NCBI GenBank assembly: GCA_029866325.1
Contig: JARWZO010000031.1
Location: forward strand, 239,131 to 303,130
Origin: Fluviicola sp.
GTDB taxonomy: Bacteria > Bacteroidota > Bacteroidia > Flavobacteriales_D > Crocinitomicaceae
DNA: 64,000 nt
Reading direction: 5' to 3'
Positions 8,025 through 17,261 of this stretch are shown piece after piece. A model generated the notes under the pieces. It was not told where the DNA came from and did no database searches. It worked only from the letters and a program-made list of their open reading frames with translations. Made by a program: the position numbers and the translations under genes. Numbering within the stretch: position 1 is the first letter of the stretch; every line of letters begins with the position of its first letter.

Positions 8025-8576
8025 CTATTTCTTTTTTCGGTATTCTTCCAGAAACAAAATAAACTCATTGGTTAAATCAACAACCGGTTCTTTACTATAC
8101 AACGGTTCTGCTTCGAGCAATAAATCGAGCGATCGAGCTTTGCAAAACTCGAGTGAACGTTGATGGAAGGATTTGATCAGCATTTCCTCGTGCTGAATTT
8201 CCTTTCGTGTGAGGATTAGGTTAGCTGTTTTCTCCGTTTCCATCATTTCCTGCTGCATAAAGGCCAATGAATCTTCTTGTAAACGATTCTTTTCGGCAGA
8301 ACAACCACTGGCGCCACAAACCATGGATCTTCTGTAAGCCTTTTCCAGCTTCGTTTCCATATCATTTAATATAGAATCGTACTGGAAAATTTCAAGCTCC
8401 AAATCCAATCGCAACGAATCATAATCAGGCAAATGTTGCTGCGCTAGCTGATATCGAACCAAGGCTTGTTTTGGGTTTGTTTGTGCTGAAACAGAAAGAA
8501 ATGAACCAACGAATGTGATGGTGACACACATCAGTTTCAAACAGCTAAAACGATAATTACTAGTAGTACAACACAT
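8025..8576 (-). CDS. Secreted coiled-coil protein S2
   Basis: A 183-residue protein with an export signal (MCVTITFVGSFLSVSAQ, starting at internal Met 16) followed by Glu/Leu-rich heptad-like sequence and a CGASGC pair of cysteines. The C-terminus is TNEFILFLEEYRKKK. The first ATG (8576) adds 15 residues that overlap a fossil gene tail, so the downstream ATG at 8531 may be the true start. It is paralogous to the frameshifted gene at 8717-9209 (shared DS-x(4)-LE-x-I and RSLEFCK/SQLELFCK segments). No known family; probably periplasmic. Confidence 0.6.
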   Translation of the reverse strand: MCCTTSNYRFSCLKLMCVTITFVGSFLSVSAQTNPKQALVRYQLAQQHLPDYDSLRLDLELEIFQYDSILNDMETKLEKAYRRSMVCGASGCSAEKNRLQEDSLAFMQQEMMETEKTANLILTRKEIQHEEMLIKSFHQRSLEFCKARSLDLLLEAEPLYSKEPVVDLTNEFILFLEEYRKKK

Positions 8577-8620
8577 CTCCGTTTCTTTTTATTTTCCAAA
8601 ATAAGGATAAACTCATTGGC
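8577..8620 (-). pseudogene. Remnant C-terminal tail of an S-family gene
   Basis: On the minus strand this reads ANEFILILENKKKRR, which aligns with the last residues of S2 (TNEFILFLEEYRKKK) and ends directly against the S2 start region. An in-frame TAA precedes it, so only the tail survives. It is evidence that a further copy of this gene family once stood here. Confidence 0.7.
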
Positions 8621-8716
8621 TTAATGCTCTAATATATCAATAGTAACACCTCTCAAGTTCCTTTCTTTCTAATCAATTTAATATGAGACTGGAAACTATA
8701 ATCCGTTTGATCAATT

Positions 8717-9209
8717 TCAATGCTTTTCTTCCAGAAAAAGAACAAAATCAGTCGTATAATTGAACCATTCCGCAGAATCATTCAGCTCTGATTTGAACAC
8801 AATCGTTTCTCCGGAATGTTGTTTGCAAAACAATTCTAATTGGGATCGAAGGGAGAAAAAAAACCAATTCGTTTAATTCCCTTACTTTTTCCTCAAGTAG
8901 CTTATTTGTCTCGAATTCATACGTTTCTATTTCAGCTACTTTCCTTTCTAACACTAATGAGTCTCGATGATCATAGATTAGACGTGGTCCAAAACAAGAT
9001 TGCTTCGGAAACAAGCGTTCCAATTCCTCATAAAGCTGTTCGAGTTCCAACTCATGCTGTTTAATCAGGCACTCAAGCTCGGTAATCACAGAATCACGAA
9101 ACGGGAAATGAACCAACGCACTACTATCATCAATATAGCCATCTACCGATTGAGCATTTCCATTTTGTCGAATGAAAAGCATTATCAACAAAAAACCGAA
9201 CAACTTCAT
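8717..9209 (-). pseudogene. Secreted coiled-coil protein S1, frameshifted in an A8/T8 run
   Basis: It starts at ATG 9209 with a signal peptide (MKLFGFLLIMLFIRQNGNAQ) and heptad-rich sequence similar to S2. As read, the frame ends at 8778 in an unrelated tail. Skipping one base in the run of eight A (8856-8863, plus strand) gives instead SQLELFCKQHSGE... ending TTDFVLFLEEKH at 8717, which matches the C-terminus of S2 (RSLEFCKA... TNEFILFLEE). The gene is thus either a recent pseudogene, a homopolymer sequencing error, or subject to slippage at the run. Confidence 0.75.
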
Positions 9210-9221
9210 ACGAAAACGAAT

Positions 9222-9264
9222 CTTGATTTTTGATGTAGGAACAAATCCAACATCAAAAATCAAG
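9222..9264 (-). terminator. Hairpin after the DUF4249 gene
   Basis: The arms cttgatttttgatgt (9222-9236) and acatcaaaaatcaag (9250-9264) are exact complements around a 13-nt loop. The hairpin lies 10 bp beyond the DUF4249 stop on the minus strand. There is no clean T-run, so termination is inferred from position. Confidence 0.5.
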
Positions 9265-9273
9265 CATCAAGAA

Positions 9274-10152
9274 TTATTTAACAAAAACCGCCCCCGACAA
9301 CGCCCCAAAGATTCCATAGCCGTTTTCGATATTGGTAAATACTTTCACCGGTTCAGAAAAGAAATCACCTGCCGCATATTCCGCTTTTTTGGTCGAGATC
9401 AAGTATTTGTAGGTTGCTTCCGTACAACGGTGCAAGGTAAACTTGTAATGATCATCCGGATCGGGTACAGTAAAGCTTTTCGGGAAGCGCACTTCCAAGG
9501 TTTTTTGCGACCCATCAAAGAGTTCATCGGTAAAAAACAATTGGGGATAAAAACTCTCTCCATCAAAATCAGACGCCGACAGTTCATCCATTGCCTGATC
9601 ATTTGAACCCAACGGCATGTTTAAAAACTCCAATCCGCTTAACGTGTTCACAATAGATAATTTGAGAACGTAAAAATCCGTTCCCGAAGGATCGTTCCAT
9701 TTCACGTCTGCTTTCATAAAAACTTGACCCGACGACGAGTAACTGAAGGTGTCAACAGAAATAATAGGTGTTTCATACAAAACGGTCATAGACGATGTCA
9801 CCGACTCAAAATCGGGATGAGTAGCCGAAATGGTATAGGAATTACCTTCCAAAGCGGTGGTTGGAAAAACATATAAACCATCGGCATCCGGCGCGGTTTG
9901 GATATACGTTTGTCCGCTGGTTTGATTGACCAAGGTGATGACAGCGCCACTTGTTATGGTATAATCACCATTCCCCGAAGACAGAAAAAACCGGCTCTTC
10001 GTTAATTCTACTTTGATCGTAGAGTCTTTTTCCGCTATGCAATTAAGCACCAACACGGGATCTCCGTTGTCACCCTTGTATTCAATTTCTTTCTCGCAAG
10101 AACTGATTAATAACAGTCCGGCTGCGATGATTAAAAATGCTAACTTATTCAT
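9274..10152 (-). CDS. DUF4249 family lipoprotein
   Basis: A 292-residue lipoprotein: a short hydrophobic leader ends in a lipobox (LLLISSC, Cys at about 19), followed by a beta-rich body (VLVLNCIAEKDSTIKVELTK, ISATHPDFESVTSS). DUF4249 proteins are almost always encoded next to TonB-dependent receptors in Bacteroidota and are presumed to be surface or periplasmic partners in substrate capture. Here the gene overlaps the receptor stop by 8 bp, confirming a shared transcript. The substrate cannot be told from the sequence. Confidence 0.88.
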   Translation of the reverse strand: MNKLAFLIIAAGLLLISSCEKEIEYKGDNGDPVLVLNCIAEKDSTIKVELTKSRFFLSSGNGDYTITSGAVITLVNQTSGQTYIQTAPDADGLYVFPTTALEGNSYTISATHPDFESVTSSMTVLYETPIISVDTFSYSSSGQVFMKADVKWNDPSGTDFYVLKLSIVNTLSGLEFLNMPLGSNDQAMDELSASDFDGESFYPQLFFTDELFDGSQKTLEVRFPKSFTVPDPDDHYKFTLHRCTEATYKYLISTKKAEYAAGDFFSEPVKVFTNIENGYGIFGALSGAVFVK

Positions 10153-12574
10153 TGATCTCGTTGTTTTTAGTCTCTCTATTTTTCTTTACTGCCTCAAAAT
10201 CTATCTTAAACTTCCAGCTGATGGAAGGAATGATTGGGAACAGCGATACTTGTTTCAACTTAGTGGTGCCGTTATTTCCAGATTCCGTATACAGGTAAAA
10301 GGCATTTTTGCGGTTGTAAACATTGTATGCCGATAGCGACAATACGGTTTCTCCCCATTTCACCTTTTTGGTGCGGTTGAAACCAATGTCCATTCTGTGA
10401 AAAGCTGGCATGCGATAGTCGTTTACCGAGTTGAATAACCCTACTGTGGAAGATCCGAAAGCATTGCTGATTGGGTTGTTAGCTACGCCAATGAATTGGG
10501 TTGGTAACGTCACTGCATTTCCGGTTCCATAAACAAATACAACGCCGCAATCCCATTTTTCATTGATGTCGTAACTGAAAGCTACACTAACGTCATGGCG
10601 ACGATCATATTTGTAGAAAAATCGTTCTCCGCCGTTAATGCCGTCAAACTGACGTTCTGACCAGCTAAGCGTATAACCCAACCAGCCCGAGAAACGACCT
10701 TTTCGCTTTTCAACAAATACTTCACCACCGTAAGCCCAGCCCTGACCGGCCTCTACTTTGGTTTGCCAATCGGTGTTTGAACCCAAAAATCCCGCACCTT
10801 CTTTGTACTGAATGATGTTGTCCATCTTTTTGTAATAGGCTTCAACCACAATGTTGTATTGTTTCAAAAACTCGTGGTTGTAACCGATACTTACCTGATC
10901 GGCAATCACAGGGGCAATTTTTTCGGTAGCTGGAACCCACAAATCGGTTGGTAAGCCAATACCGGTGTTCGAGAGCAAATGCAGGAACTGTGCCGTGCGA
11001 GCGTAAGTTAGCTTTAGGCTTGAATGATCGGTAAGCATGTAATTGGCCGAAAAACGCGGTTGTAGTTGCATGTAGTTTTTAGCTCCAACCAAAAACACAC
11101 TGAAGTGCAATCCGTAGTTGATTTTCAAACGGTTGGTGATGATCTGATCGTTTTCGGCATAGGCAAACAGTTCATGAGCGTATTGATTGTATGAACCGAA
11201 AGTTGTGTCGATCTCATTGTTTTGCTCGTTGGAACTGAAACTATTTACTCCCGGTTTAAAGGTATGATAGGTATCTCCTATTCCAAATTTCACATTGTGA
11301 TTGGGATTCGGAATAAACGTAAAATCCGATTTAATCCCCCAATCGTTGATACCGGAAGTGTATTTAAACCCGGCAGAAGTGGTTTGATCCGGTCCGTTGC
11401 CCGACACCGTTTGTTTATAATCATATCCGATATTAAAGACATACTGCGAATAAGTGAGGGTTGTATTGGCAAATAATTTAGGGTGAATGCGGTAATTCCA
11501 GCGAACCGCCGCAATGGCATTTCCCCATTTTAGTTGACTCTCATCGCGTTCGGCAATTTGTTCATTACCGTTGGTATAATCATTCTTTCCTTTGAAATAG
11601 GCCTTGTCTTTTCCGAAATAAGAACTGATATACAAATGATGTTTTTCATTGATTTTGTGGTGAATTTTGGCATTCAAATCATAGAAAAAGTATCCACCTC
11701 GTTGTTGCTTATCCTGAAATGGTAAGGTTAACAAATCAATATAGGTGCGGCGAGCGCTAAACGCAAATGCGGTTTTGTCTTTGAAAATCGGACCTTCCAC
11801 CAAAATACGGCTGGCAATCAATCCTACCGAACCTTCAACGTTGTATTTTTTGGTATTTCCTTCCTTCATACGCATGTCGAGCACCGAAGAAACGCGACCA
11901 CCATAACGCGCCGGAAATCCTCCTTTGATCAAGGTTACCTGCGAAAGCGCATCCGAATTAAACACTGAGAAAAATCCAAATAAATGCGAAGCGTTGTAAA
12001 TCGGAACACCATCCAGCAAGATCAGGTTTTGGTCGGGACCTCCACCCCGCACATACAAACCACTCGAACCTTCTCCACCCGATTTCACACCGGGCAATAA
12101 CTGTACTATTTTAATCACATCTTTTTCGCCAAGCAGCACCGGAAGTTTATCCAGTTTGTCCATTTGCAATTCGATGGTTCCCGAGTTGGTACTTTCTACA
12201 TTTCGTTTGCTGTCTTCGGAATTGATCACCACTTCTTCAAGGTCCTTGGCTTCGGAAAGAGCTACGTTCAATTCGAGTGTTTCTTTTGGCACAACAAAAA
12301 AACGTGAGGTCAAACCGAAAGACGTGACCTTGATCACCACATCTTCATTCGGCACAGTCAAACTGAAAAAGCCATATTCGTTGGTAACAGCTCCCAATCG
12401 GTGAACGGTATCGTAAATCGTGGCGCCAATCAATTTCTCACCTGTCTCTTCTTCCGAAATATAGCCCGAAATTGTACGTTTTTCTTGTGCAGAAACCGTG
12501 ATTGAAAAAGTGGTAAATAAGAGGAACAGCAGTATCCTCAGTAAAATTCTAGCTTTGGTTTTTTTCATACTCAT
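10145..12574 (-). CDS. TonB-dependent outer-membrane receptor with N-terminal carboxypeptidase-like domain
   Basis: An 809-residue receptor: signal peptide (LFLLFTTFSITVSAQ), then a carboxypeptidase-D-regulatory-like beta-sandwich (ISGYISEEETGEKLIGATIY), a plug (LPVLLGEKDVIKIVQLLPGV, GLYVRGGGPDQNLILLDGVP) and a 22-strand-type barrel rich in aromatic strand ends. Translation may start at Met 1 or Met 3. It imports a ligand across the outer membrane using TonB-ExbBD energy. The DUF4249 lipoprotein follows with an 8-bp overlap. No SusD homolog is present, so a glycan-utilisation locus is unlikely. The 270-bp region up to the divergent aminopeptidase gene should carry both promoters; no clear consensus is seen in it. 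Confidence 0.92.
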   Translation of the reverse strand: MSMKKTKARILLRILLFLLFTTFSITVSAQEKRTISGYISEEETGEKLIGATIYDTVHRLGAVTNEYGFFSLTVPNEDVVIKVTSFGLTSRFFVVPKETLELNVALSEAKDLEEVVINSEDSKRNVESTNSGTIELQMDKLDKLPVLLGEKDVIKIVQLLPGVKSGGEGSSGLYVRGGGPDQNLILLDGVPIYNASHLFGFFSVFNSDALSQVTLIKGGFPARYGGRVSSVLDMRMKEGNTKKYNVEGSVGLIASRILVEGPIFKDKTAFAFSARRTYIDLLTLPFQDKQQRGGYFFYDLNAKIHHKINEKHHLYISSYFGKDKAYFKGKNDYTNGNEQIAERDESQLKWGNAIAAVRWNYRIHPKLFANTTLTYSQYVFNIGYDYKQTVSGNGPDQTTSAGFKYTSGINDWGIKSDFTFIPNPNHNVKFGIGDTYHTFKPGVNSFSSNEQNNEIDTTFGSYNQYAHELFAYAENDQIITNRLKINYGLHFSVFLVGAKNYMQLQPRFSANYMLTDHSSLKLTYARTAQFLHLLSNTGIGLPTDLWVPATEKIAPVIADQVSIGYNHEFLKQYNIVVEAYYKKMDNIIQYKEGAGFLGSNTDWQTKVEAGQGWAYGGEVFVEKRKGRFSGWLGYTLSWSERQFDGINGGERFFYKYDRRHDVSVAFSYDINEKWDCGVVFVYGTGNAVTLPTQFIGVANNPISNAFGSSTVGLFNSVNDYRMPAFHRMDIGFNRTKKVKWGETVLSLSAYNVYNRKNAFYLYTESGNNGTTKLKQVSLFPIIPSISWKFKIDFEAVKKNRETKNNEINE

Positions 12575-12846
12575 TTTTAAATCAACAGGGTGTAAAACGG
12601 CAAAAATCGAGAATTAGTCTACTCTTCGGTTGTCTATATCGATAAACTATGATTCAACGACTGAGTTTGTTGCCCGAATACAAAAAATGAACAACCCAAT
12701 TGCCTGGATGCATCATTTTTGATTCAGCCCTGTATTAAAACTGTCATCGATAAGACAAAAAAGAGCTAGAAAAGTTACAATTCGTTTGAGAAATATATCC
12801 TCCTGTCTGCTTATAACTATCTTTACGAATTCCTTAAGAACAAAAA

Positions 12847-14241
12847 ATGATTCTACATACACAACAAGCCATCGATCAGCAAGAAGCACTGATCGTGATT
12901 ACCGGAAAAAAAACACCCGAGATTCCTGAATTGCCTGAGGTGGTAGCCGAAGAATTGAAACGCTTCATGGATGAGAAATCAGATTTCCACACCCTGACAT
13001 TACTCGGAAAACAGTATGTGTTTGTTGGAGAACAAAAAACCGACGAAGCTTACCGCGTTGCCGGATTCAAAGCACGGGCATTTATTGTAAAAACTGCTGC
13101 TACAGTATGTATTCACGGGCACAAAAGCACCAGTTATTTGCTCGCAGAAGGATTGTTGTTGTCGAATTATCAATTTCTAAAATACCGCAAGGAAGCATCC
13201 AAAGAACACTACGGATTGCTGCAAATCGATTTCACCGCCAAAATTGCAGATAGTGATTTGATCGAATTGGATGCCTTACTGAAAGCTGTTTCATGGGCAC
13301 GCGATTTGGTAAACGAACCCGTTTCGCACCTCAACGCAACACAACTGGCTGAAGCTATTGAAGCAAAAGGTCAGGAAGCACATTTTTCAGTAACTGTTTT
13401 GGAAAAATCCAAAATAGAAGCATTGAAAATGGGCGGTTTGCTAGCTGTCAATAAAGGCTCTATCGATCCGCCAACATTTACCATTATCGAATACAAACCG
13501 AAAAAAGCCACCAATAAAAAACCGATTGTTTTGGTTGGAAAAGGAGTGGTTTACGATACAGGAGGACTGAGCTTAAAACCAACTGCCGGTTCCATGGATT
13601 CGATGAAATGTGACATGGCAGGCGCCGCTTGTATGGCTGCAACCATCTATGCCGCTTCATTGATGAAATTGCCGGTTCATTTGGTGGGGCTTATTCCTGC
13701 TACCGATAACCGTCCGGGACTCAACGCTTACGCACCCGGCGACATCGTTCACATGTATGATGGAACCACCGTGGAAGTGCTCAACACTGATGCCGAGGGT
13801 CGTATGATTCTGGCAGATGCCTTGGCATACAGTGATAAGTGGAAACCTGAATTGGTCATCGACGCAGCTACCTTAACCGGAGCAGCCGTTCGCGCCATCG
13901 GAACTAAAGCTTCCGTAGTGATGGGAAATGCAGATAAAAAATACTTTAAACTGCTCGATGAAGCTGGTATGGAAACGCACGAGCGTGTGGTGCAATTGCC
14001 TTTCTGGGACGATTATTTCGAAGAAATGAAGTCAAAAATTGCCGACCTCAATAACCTTGGTGGTCCGTATGCGGGAATGATCACAGCCGGAAAATTTCTC
14101 GAACATTTTGTGAAAGCTCCGTATATTCACCTCGATATTGCAGGACCTGCATTCCTAGAAAAACCTCAGGATTATAAAGGCTTGGGCGGAACCGGCGTAG
14201 GTGTAAGACTGTTAATCAACTTCTTAAAACGATTGAGCTGA
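12847..14241 (+). CDS. Leucyl aminopeptidase family protein (peptidase M17)
   Basis: A 464-residue di-metal aminopeptidase that removes N-terminal residues from peptides in the cytoplasm. Catalytic and metal-binding motifs are intact: GKGVVYDTGGLSLKP (Lys and Asp, near 232-240), MKCDMAGA (Asp) and the M17 signature NTDAEGRMILADAL (near 313-326). The N-terminal domain is divergent, as usual. The stop overlaps the pdxA start by one base (TGATG), so the two genes are probably translated from one message. Confidence 0.93.
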   Translation: MILHTQQAIDQQEALIVITGKKTPEIPELPEVVAEELKRFMDEKSDFHTLTLLGKQYVFVGEQKTDEAYRVAGFKARAFIVKTAATVCIHGHKSTSYLLAEGLLLSNYQFLKYRKEASKEHYGLLQIDFTAKIADSDLIELDALLKAVSWARDLVNEPVSHLNATQLAEAIEAKGQEAHFSVTVLEKSKIEALKMGGLLAVNKGSIDPPTFTIIEYKPKKATNKKPIVLVGKGVVYDTGGLSLKPTAGSMDSMKCDMAGAACMAATIYAASLMKLPVHLVGLIPATDNRPGLNAYAPGDIVHMYDGTTVEVLNTDAEGRMILADALAYSDKWKPELVIDAATLTGAAVRAIGTKASVVMGNADKKYFKLLDEAGMETHERVVQLPFWDDYFEEMKSKIADLNNLGGPYAGMITAGKFLEHFVKAPYIHLDIAGPAFLEKPQDYKGLGGTGVGVRLLINFLKRLS

Positions 14242-15359
14242 TGGAAAAAGAGAAAGAAAAAGTACGGGAAGAAGGCAGTTTAACTCCCATTCGTGTTGGA
14301 ATCTCGGTTGGTGACATCAATGGCATTGGCCCGGAAGTGATCATCAAAGCCTTGAATGACAATCGCATGTTATTGGATTGCACGCCTATTATTTATGCAT
14401 CCACCAAAACCATGTCGTACCACAAAAAAACCATGGCTGAAAGCGAATTCAACTACCAGACTTGCAAATCGGCAGCTGAGGCAGTAAATCGCAAAATCAA
14501 CATCGTAAATTGCTGGAACGACGACATCGTCTTCGAACTCGGAAAAGGTACCGAAACCAGCGGAAAATACGCCTTTTTATCACTTGAAAAAGCAACCGAA
14601 GATTTGGCTTCGGGCAAGATCGATGTATTGGTAACTGCTCCTATTTCGAAAGAAGCCATCAGCAAAGCGGGTTTTCAATTCCCCGGACACACAGAATACC
14701 TAGCGCATTTAGCCGGTATGGAAGAAGCCTTGATGATGATGGTAAGCGGAAGTTTGCGGGTTGCACTAGTAACTTCTCATTTACCGCTGAAAGATGTTCC
14801 TACGGCACTAACACGCGATAAAATCCTACAAAAAATAAAAGCGCTCGACGCTTCATTGCGCAAAGACTTTGGCATTCAACGCCCGAAAATTGCGGTGTTC
14901 GGAGTAAATCCACACGCGGGTGAAAACGGAAAAATGGGCACCGAAGAAAGTGAAATCATTTCCCCGGCAATCAACTCCGCAAAAGGAGAAGATATTTTTG
15001 CATTCGGTCCTTTTCCGGCCGACGGATTCTTTGGTTCGCCCACACGCGATCAATTCGATGGTGTGTTAGCCATGTACCACGATCAAGGTTTGGCGGCATT
15101 TAAAGCTCTTGCCTTTGAAGATGGTGTAAATTTCACCGCCGGTCTTCCGGTAGTGCGCACAAGTCCAGATCACGGTACTGCATTTGATATCGCCGGAGAA
15201 GATAAAGCAAGCGGACAATCCATGCGAAGCGCTATTTATTTGGCTATGGATATTTTCCGTACTCGGCAGTTTTTGAAGGAGATAGCACTAAATCCGCTAC
15301 AGCCTCAACCGCAAGGATCGGGTAAAAAACGACCGCACGCTCACCACGACATTGAATAA
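14241..15359 (+). CDS. pdxA: 4-hydroxythreonine-4-phosphate dehydrogenase PdxA
   Basis: A 372-residue enzyme of the DXP-dependent pyridoxal-5'-phosphate pathway; it oxidises 4-phosphohydroxy-L-threonine with NAD. Metal-binding His residues are visible in FPGHTEYLA (near 148), YHDQGLAAFK (near 280) and TSPDHGTAFD (near 310). The N-terminus has the family motif ISVGDINGIGPEVI. A roughly 20-residue Pro/His-rich tail (GSGKKRPHAHHD) extends past the usual end. It precedes the DUF177-rpmF-fab cluster, which has its own promoter. Confidence 0.95.
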   Translation: MEKEKEKVREEGSLTPIRVGISVGDINGIGPEVIIKALNDNRMLLDCTPIIYASTKTMSYHKKTMAESEFNYQTCKSAAEAVNRKINIVNCWNDDIVFELGKGTETSGKYAFLSLEKATEDLASGKIDVLVTAPISKEAISKAGFQFPGHTEYLAHLAGMEEALMMMVSGSLRVALVTSHLPLKDVPTALTRDKILQKIKALDASLRKDFGIQRPKIAVFGVNPHAGENGKMGTEESEIISPAINSAKGEDIFAFGPFPADGFFGSPTRDQFDGVLAMYHDQGLAAFKALAFEDGVNFTAGLPVVRTSPDHGTAFDIAGEDKASGQSMRSAIYLAMDIFRTRQFLKEIALNPLQPQPQGSGKKRPHAHHDIE

Positions 15360-15407
15360 TTGATTGGAAAAAAAGTGAGTTATGAACAAGTTTTAGTTTA
15401 TTTTAAT

Positions 15408-15415
15408 TACCTTTG
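15408..15415 (+). promoter_or_regulatory. Bacteroidota -7 promoter element (TACCTTTG)
   Basis: An exact match to TAnnTTTG, 18 bp before the GTG start of the DUF177 gene and after the pdxA stop. It would drive the DUF177-rpmF-plsX-fabH-accB-accC cluster with a very short leader. A TTG-type -33 element is not obvious. Confidence 0.6.
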
Positions 15416-15433
15416 CCCTCCAATTTTTGTACA

Positions 15434-16045
15434 GTGAAGAAAGATTCCAGTGCGTTCGTTATCCACTTTGTTGGACTGAAACTCGGGACACACGAGTACG
15501 ATTTTGACATAGAGAAAACGTTCTTTGAAGACATAAATTATTCTTTGATTGAAGACGGGAAAGTGCATGCACATGTCTCGCTTCAGAAAAAAGAAACCAT
15601 GATGATTGGTGGGTACACCATCACCGGAACGGTATTTACCAATTGTGATCGTTGCAACGATCCGGTTGAATTACCGATCAATGGTACTTACCGCATCGTG
15701 TATAAATTCGGAGACGAACTTTCGGACGACGAGAACTTAATTGTTCTTCACCCCGAATCGTTTGAAATCGACATTGCGCCGCAGCTCTACGAATTCATGT
15801 GTGTTTCATTACCCGCACGAGTGTTGCACAAGCCCGGTGAATGCAATGAAGAAATGATGACCTTATACGATTCCTATATTGTGAATCCGGGCGAGGAGGA
15901 AGACGACGACGAATGGGACGACGATGATGAAGATTGGGATGATGATGACTTAGGCGACGATGAAGAAGATGATTCGGACGGTCCTGACGACAACTCAGAC
16001 AAACCGATTGACCCACGTTGGTCAGCATTAAAAAATTTGAATTAA
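15434..16045 (+). CDS. DUF177 (YceD-like) protein
   Basis: A 203-residue protein whose gene conventionally precedes rpmF. GTG 15434 is chosen because the upstream TTG (15413) lies inside the promoter element. It has the CxxC motif (NCDRCNDPVEL, near 72-75), conserved in this family, and a beta-rich core. The last 50 residues are extremely acidic (runs of Asp/Glu such as DDDEWDDDDEDWDDDD). The family is implicated in 23S rRNA accumulation and large-subunit biogenesis; the genetic link to rpmF fits that. Confidence 0.85.
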   Translation: MKKDSSAFVIHFVGLKLGTHEYDFDIEKTFFEDINYSLIEDGKVHAHVSLQKKETMMIGGYTITGTVFTNCDRCNDPVELPINGTYRIVYKFGDELSDDENLIVLHPESFEIDIAPQLYEFMCVSLPARVLHKPGECNEEMMTLYDSYIVNPGEEEDDDEWDDDDEDWDDDDLGDDEEDDSDGPDDNSDKPIDPRWSALKNLN

Positions 16046-16095
16046 ACAATCCGGCTCTTTAATGAGAATTGAACCCGGGAAAATAAATACATAAA

Positions 16096-16287
16096 ATGGC
16101 ACATCCAAAGCGCAAAATTTCGAAAACCCGCCGCGACAAACGCAGAACGCACGTGAAGGCAATTGCTGACAACATTGCAACATGTCCTACAACGGGGCAA
16201 CCTCACTTGTTTCACCATGCACACTGGCATGAGGGGAAATTGTACTACAAAGGAAAAGTAGTAGCAGAGAAAGAAGTAGCGATCTAA
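16096..16287 (+). CDS. rpmF: 50S ribosomal protein L32
   Basis: A 63-residue protein with the canonical start [19 protein letters not shown]. The zinc-ribbon cysteines of many L32 proteins are missing. Only one Cys remains ([20 protein letters not shown]), so this is the zinc-independent form typical of flavobacteria. It lies 50 bp after the DUF177 gene and 31 bp before plsX. Confidence 0.97.
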   Translation: MAHPKRKISKTRRDKRRTHVKAIADNIATCPTTGQPHLFHHAHWHEGKLYYKGKVVAEKEVAI

Positions 16288-16318
16288 TTTCGTTACGAAA
16301 CTTTAATTATTCCTCCTG

Positions 16319-17260
16319 ATGAAGATAGGAATTGATATTTTGGGCGGTGATTTTGCTCCCGAAGCTAACATTGCTGGGGCAGTACTTGCTAAAAAAGAAC
16401 TTCCTCAGGATGTAAAACTCGTGTTGATTGGCGACCAGGAGCAGATTCTGAGTGGCCTTAACGCGCTTGGTGAAAGTGCCGATGATTATATCATTACGCA
16501 TGCGCCGGACGTGATAACTATGCACGATCACCCCACAAGGGCCATACCTCAAAAACCCAATAGTAGTATTGCTGTCGGGTTTGATTTATTGGCCAAAAAT
16601 GAAATCGATGTCTTTGCAAGTACGGGTAATACCGGTGCTATGCTTGTCGGTTCTATTTATAAAATCAATACTATCCCGGGGATTATTCGTCCGTGTATCA
16701 CATCTGTGTTGCCAACAATAGACGGTGGTAATTCCATTTTACTGGATGTAGGTTCCAATGCCGATTGTAAAGCCGATGTGCTCTATCAATTTGCCGTATT
16801 GGGTGCACTGTATTCCAAAAACGTTTATGGAATTGAACACCCGCGTGTTGCGTTGCTCAATATCGGCGAAGAGGAAACCAAGGGGAATCTCCTGACAATT
16901 GCCACACACAAACTCATGGCCGAATCAGACGAAATCAATTTTATCGGAAACTTGGAAGGACGCGATCTTTTCAATGGTAAAGCCGATGTAATTGTGTGTG
17001 ATGGCTTTACGGGGAATGTTGTCTTGAAAGAGGCTGAAGGTATTTACACCCTCATGAAAAAACGTGGCATTGTTGATGAATATTTCGACCGCTTTAATTA
17101 TGAAAATTACGGTGGAACTCCTATTTTAGGCGTCAAAGGAAATGTCATTATCGGTCACGGTATTTCAAACGATAAAGCAGTGAAAAGCATGCTGCTTCAT
17201 TCGTATGAGGTAGCAAAATCAGGATTGGCATCAAAAATTAACGAAGCATTTAATCAGTAG
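16319..17260 (+). CDS. plsX: Phosphate acyltransferase PlsX
   Basis: A 313-residue enzyme that makes acyl-phosphate from acyl-ACP for phospholipid synthesis. Family motifs are [18 protein letters not shown] at the start, [13 protein letters not shown] near 100 and [16 protein letters not shown]. It is encoded one base before fabH, the standard rpmF-plsX-fabH order that links ribosome and membrane growth. Confidence 0.95.
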   Translation: MKIGIDILGGDFAPEANIAGAVLAKKELPQDVKLVLIGDQEQILSGLNALGESADDYIITHAPDVITMHDHPTRAIPQKPNSSIAVGFDLLAKNEIDVFASTGNTGAMLVGSIYKINTIPGIIRPCITSVLPTIDGGNSILLDVGSNADCKADVLYQFAVLGALYSKNVYGIEHPRVALLNIGEEETKGNLLTIATHKLMAESDEINFIGNLEGRDLFNGKADVIVCDGFTGNVVLKEAEGIYTLMKKRGIVDEYFDRFNYENYGGTPILGVKGNVIIGHGISNDKAVKSMLLHSYEVAKSGLASKINEAFNQ

Positions 17261-17261
17261 T

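Noticed and set aside
7994..8068. N-terminal extension of P3
   Set aside because: It overlaps the S2 coding end by 44 bp and has no counterpart in P1.
15413..15433. TTG start for the DUF177 gene
   Set aside because: The TTG is part of the TACCTTTG promoter element, so it would lie upstream of the transcript start.
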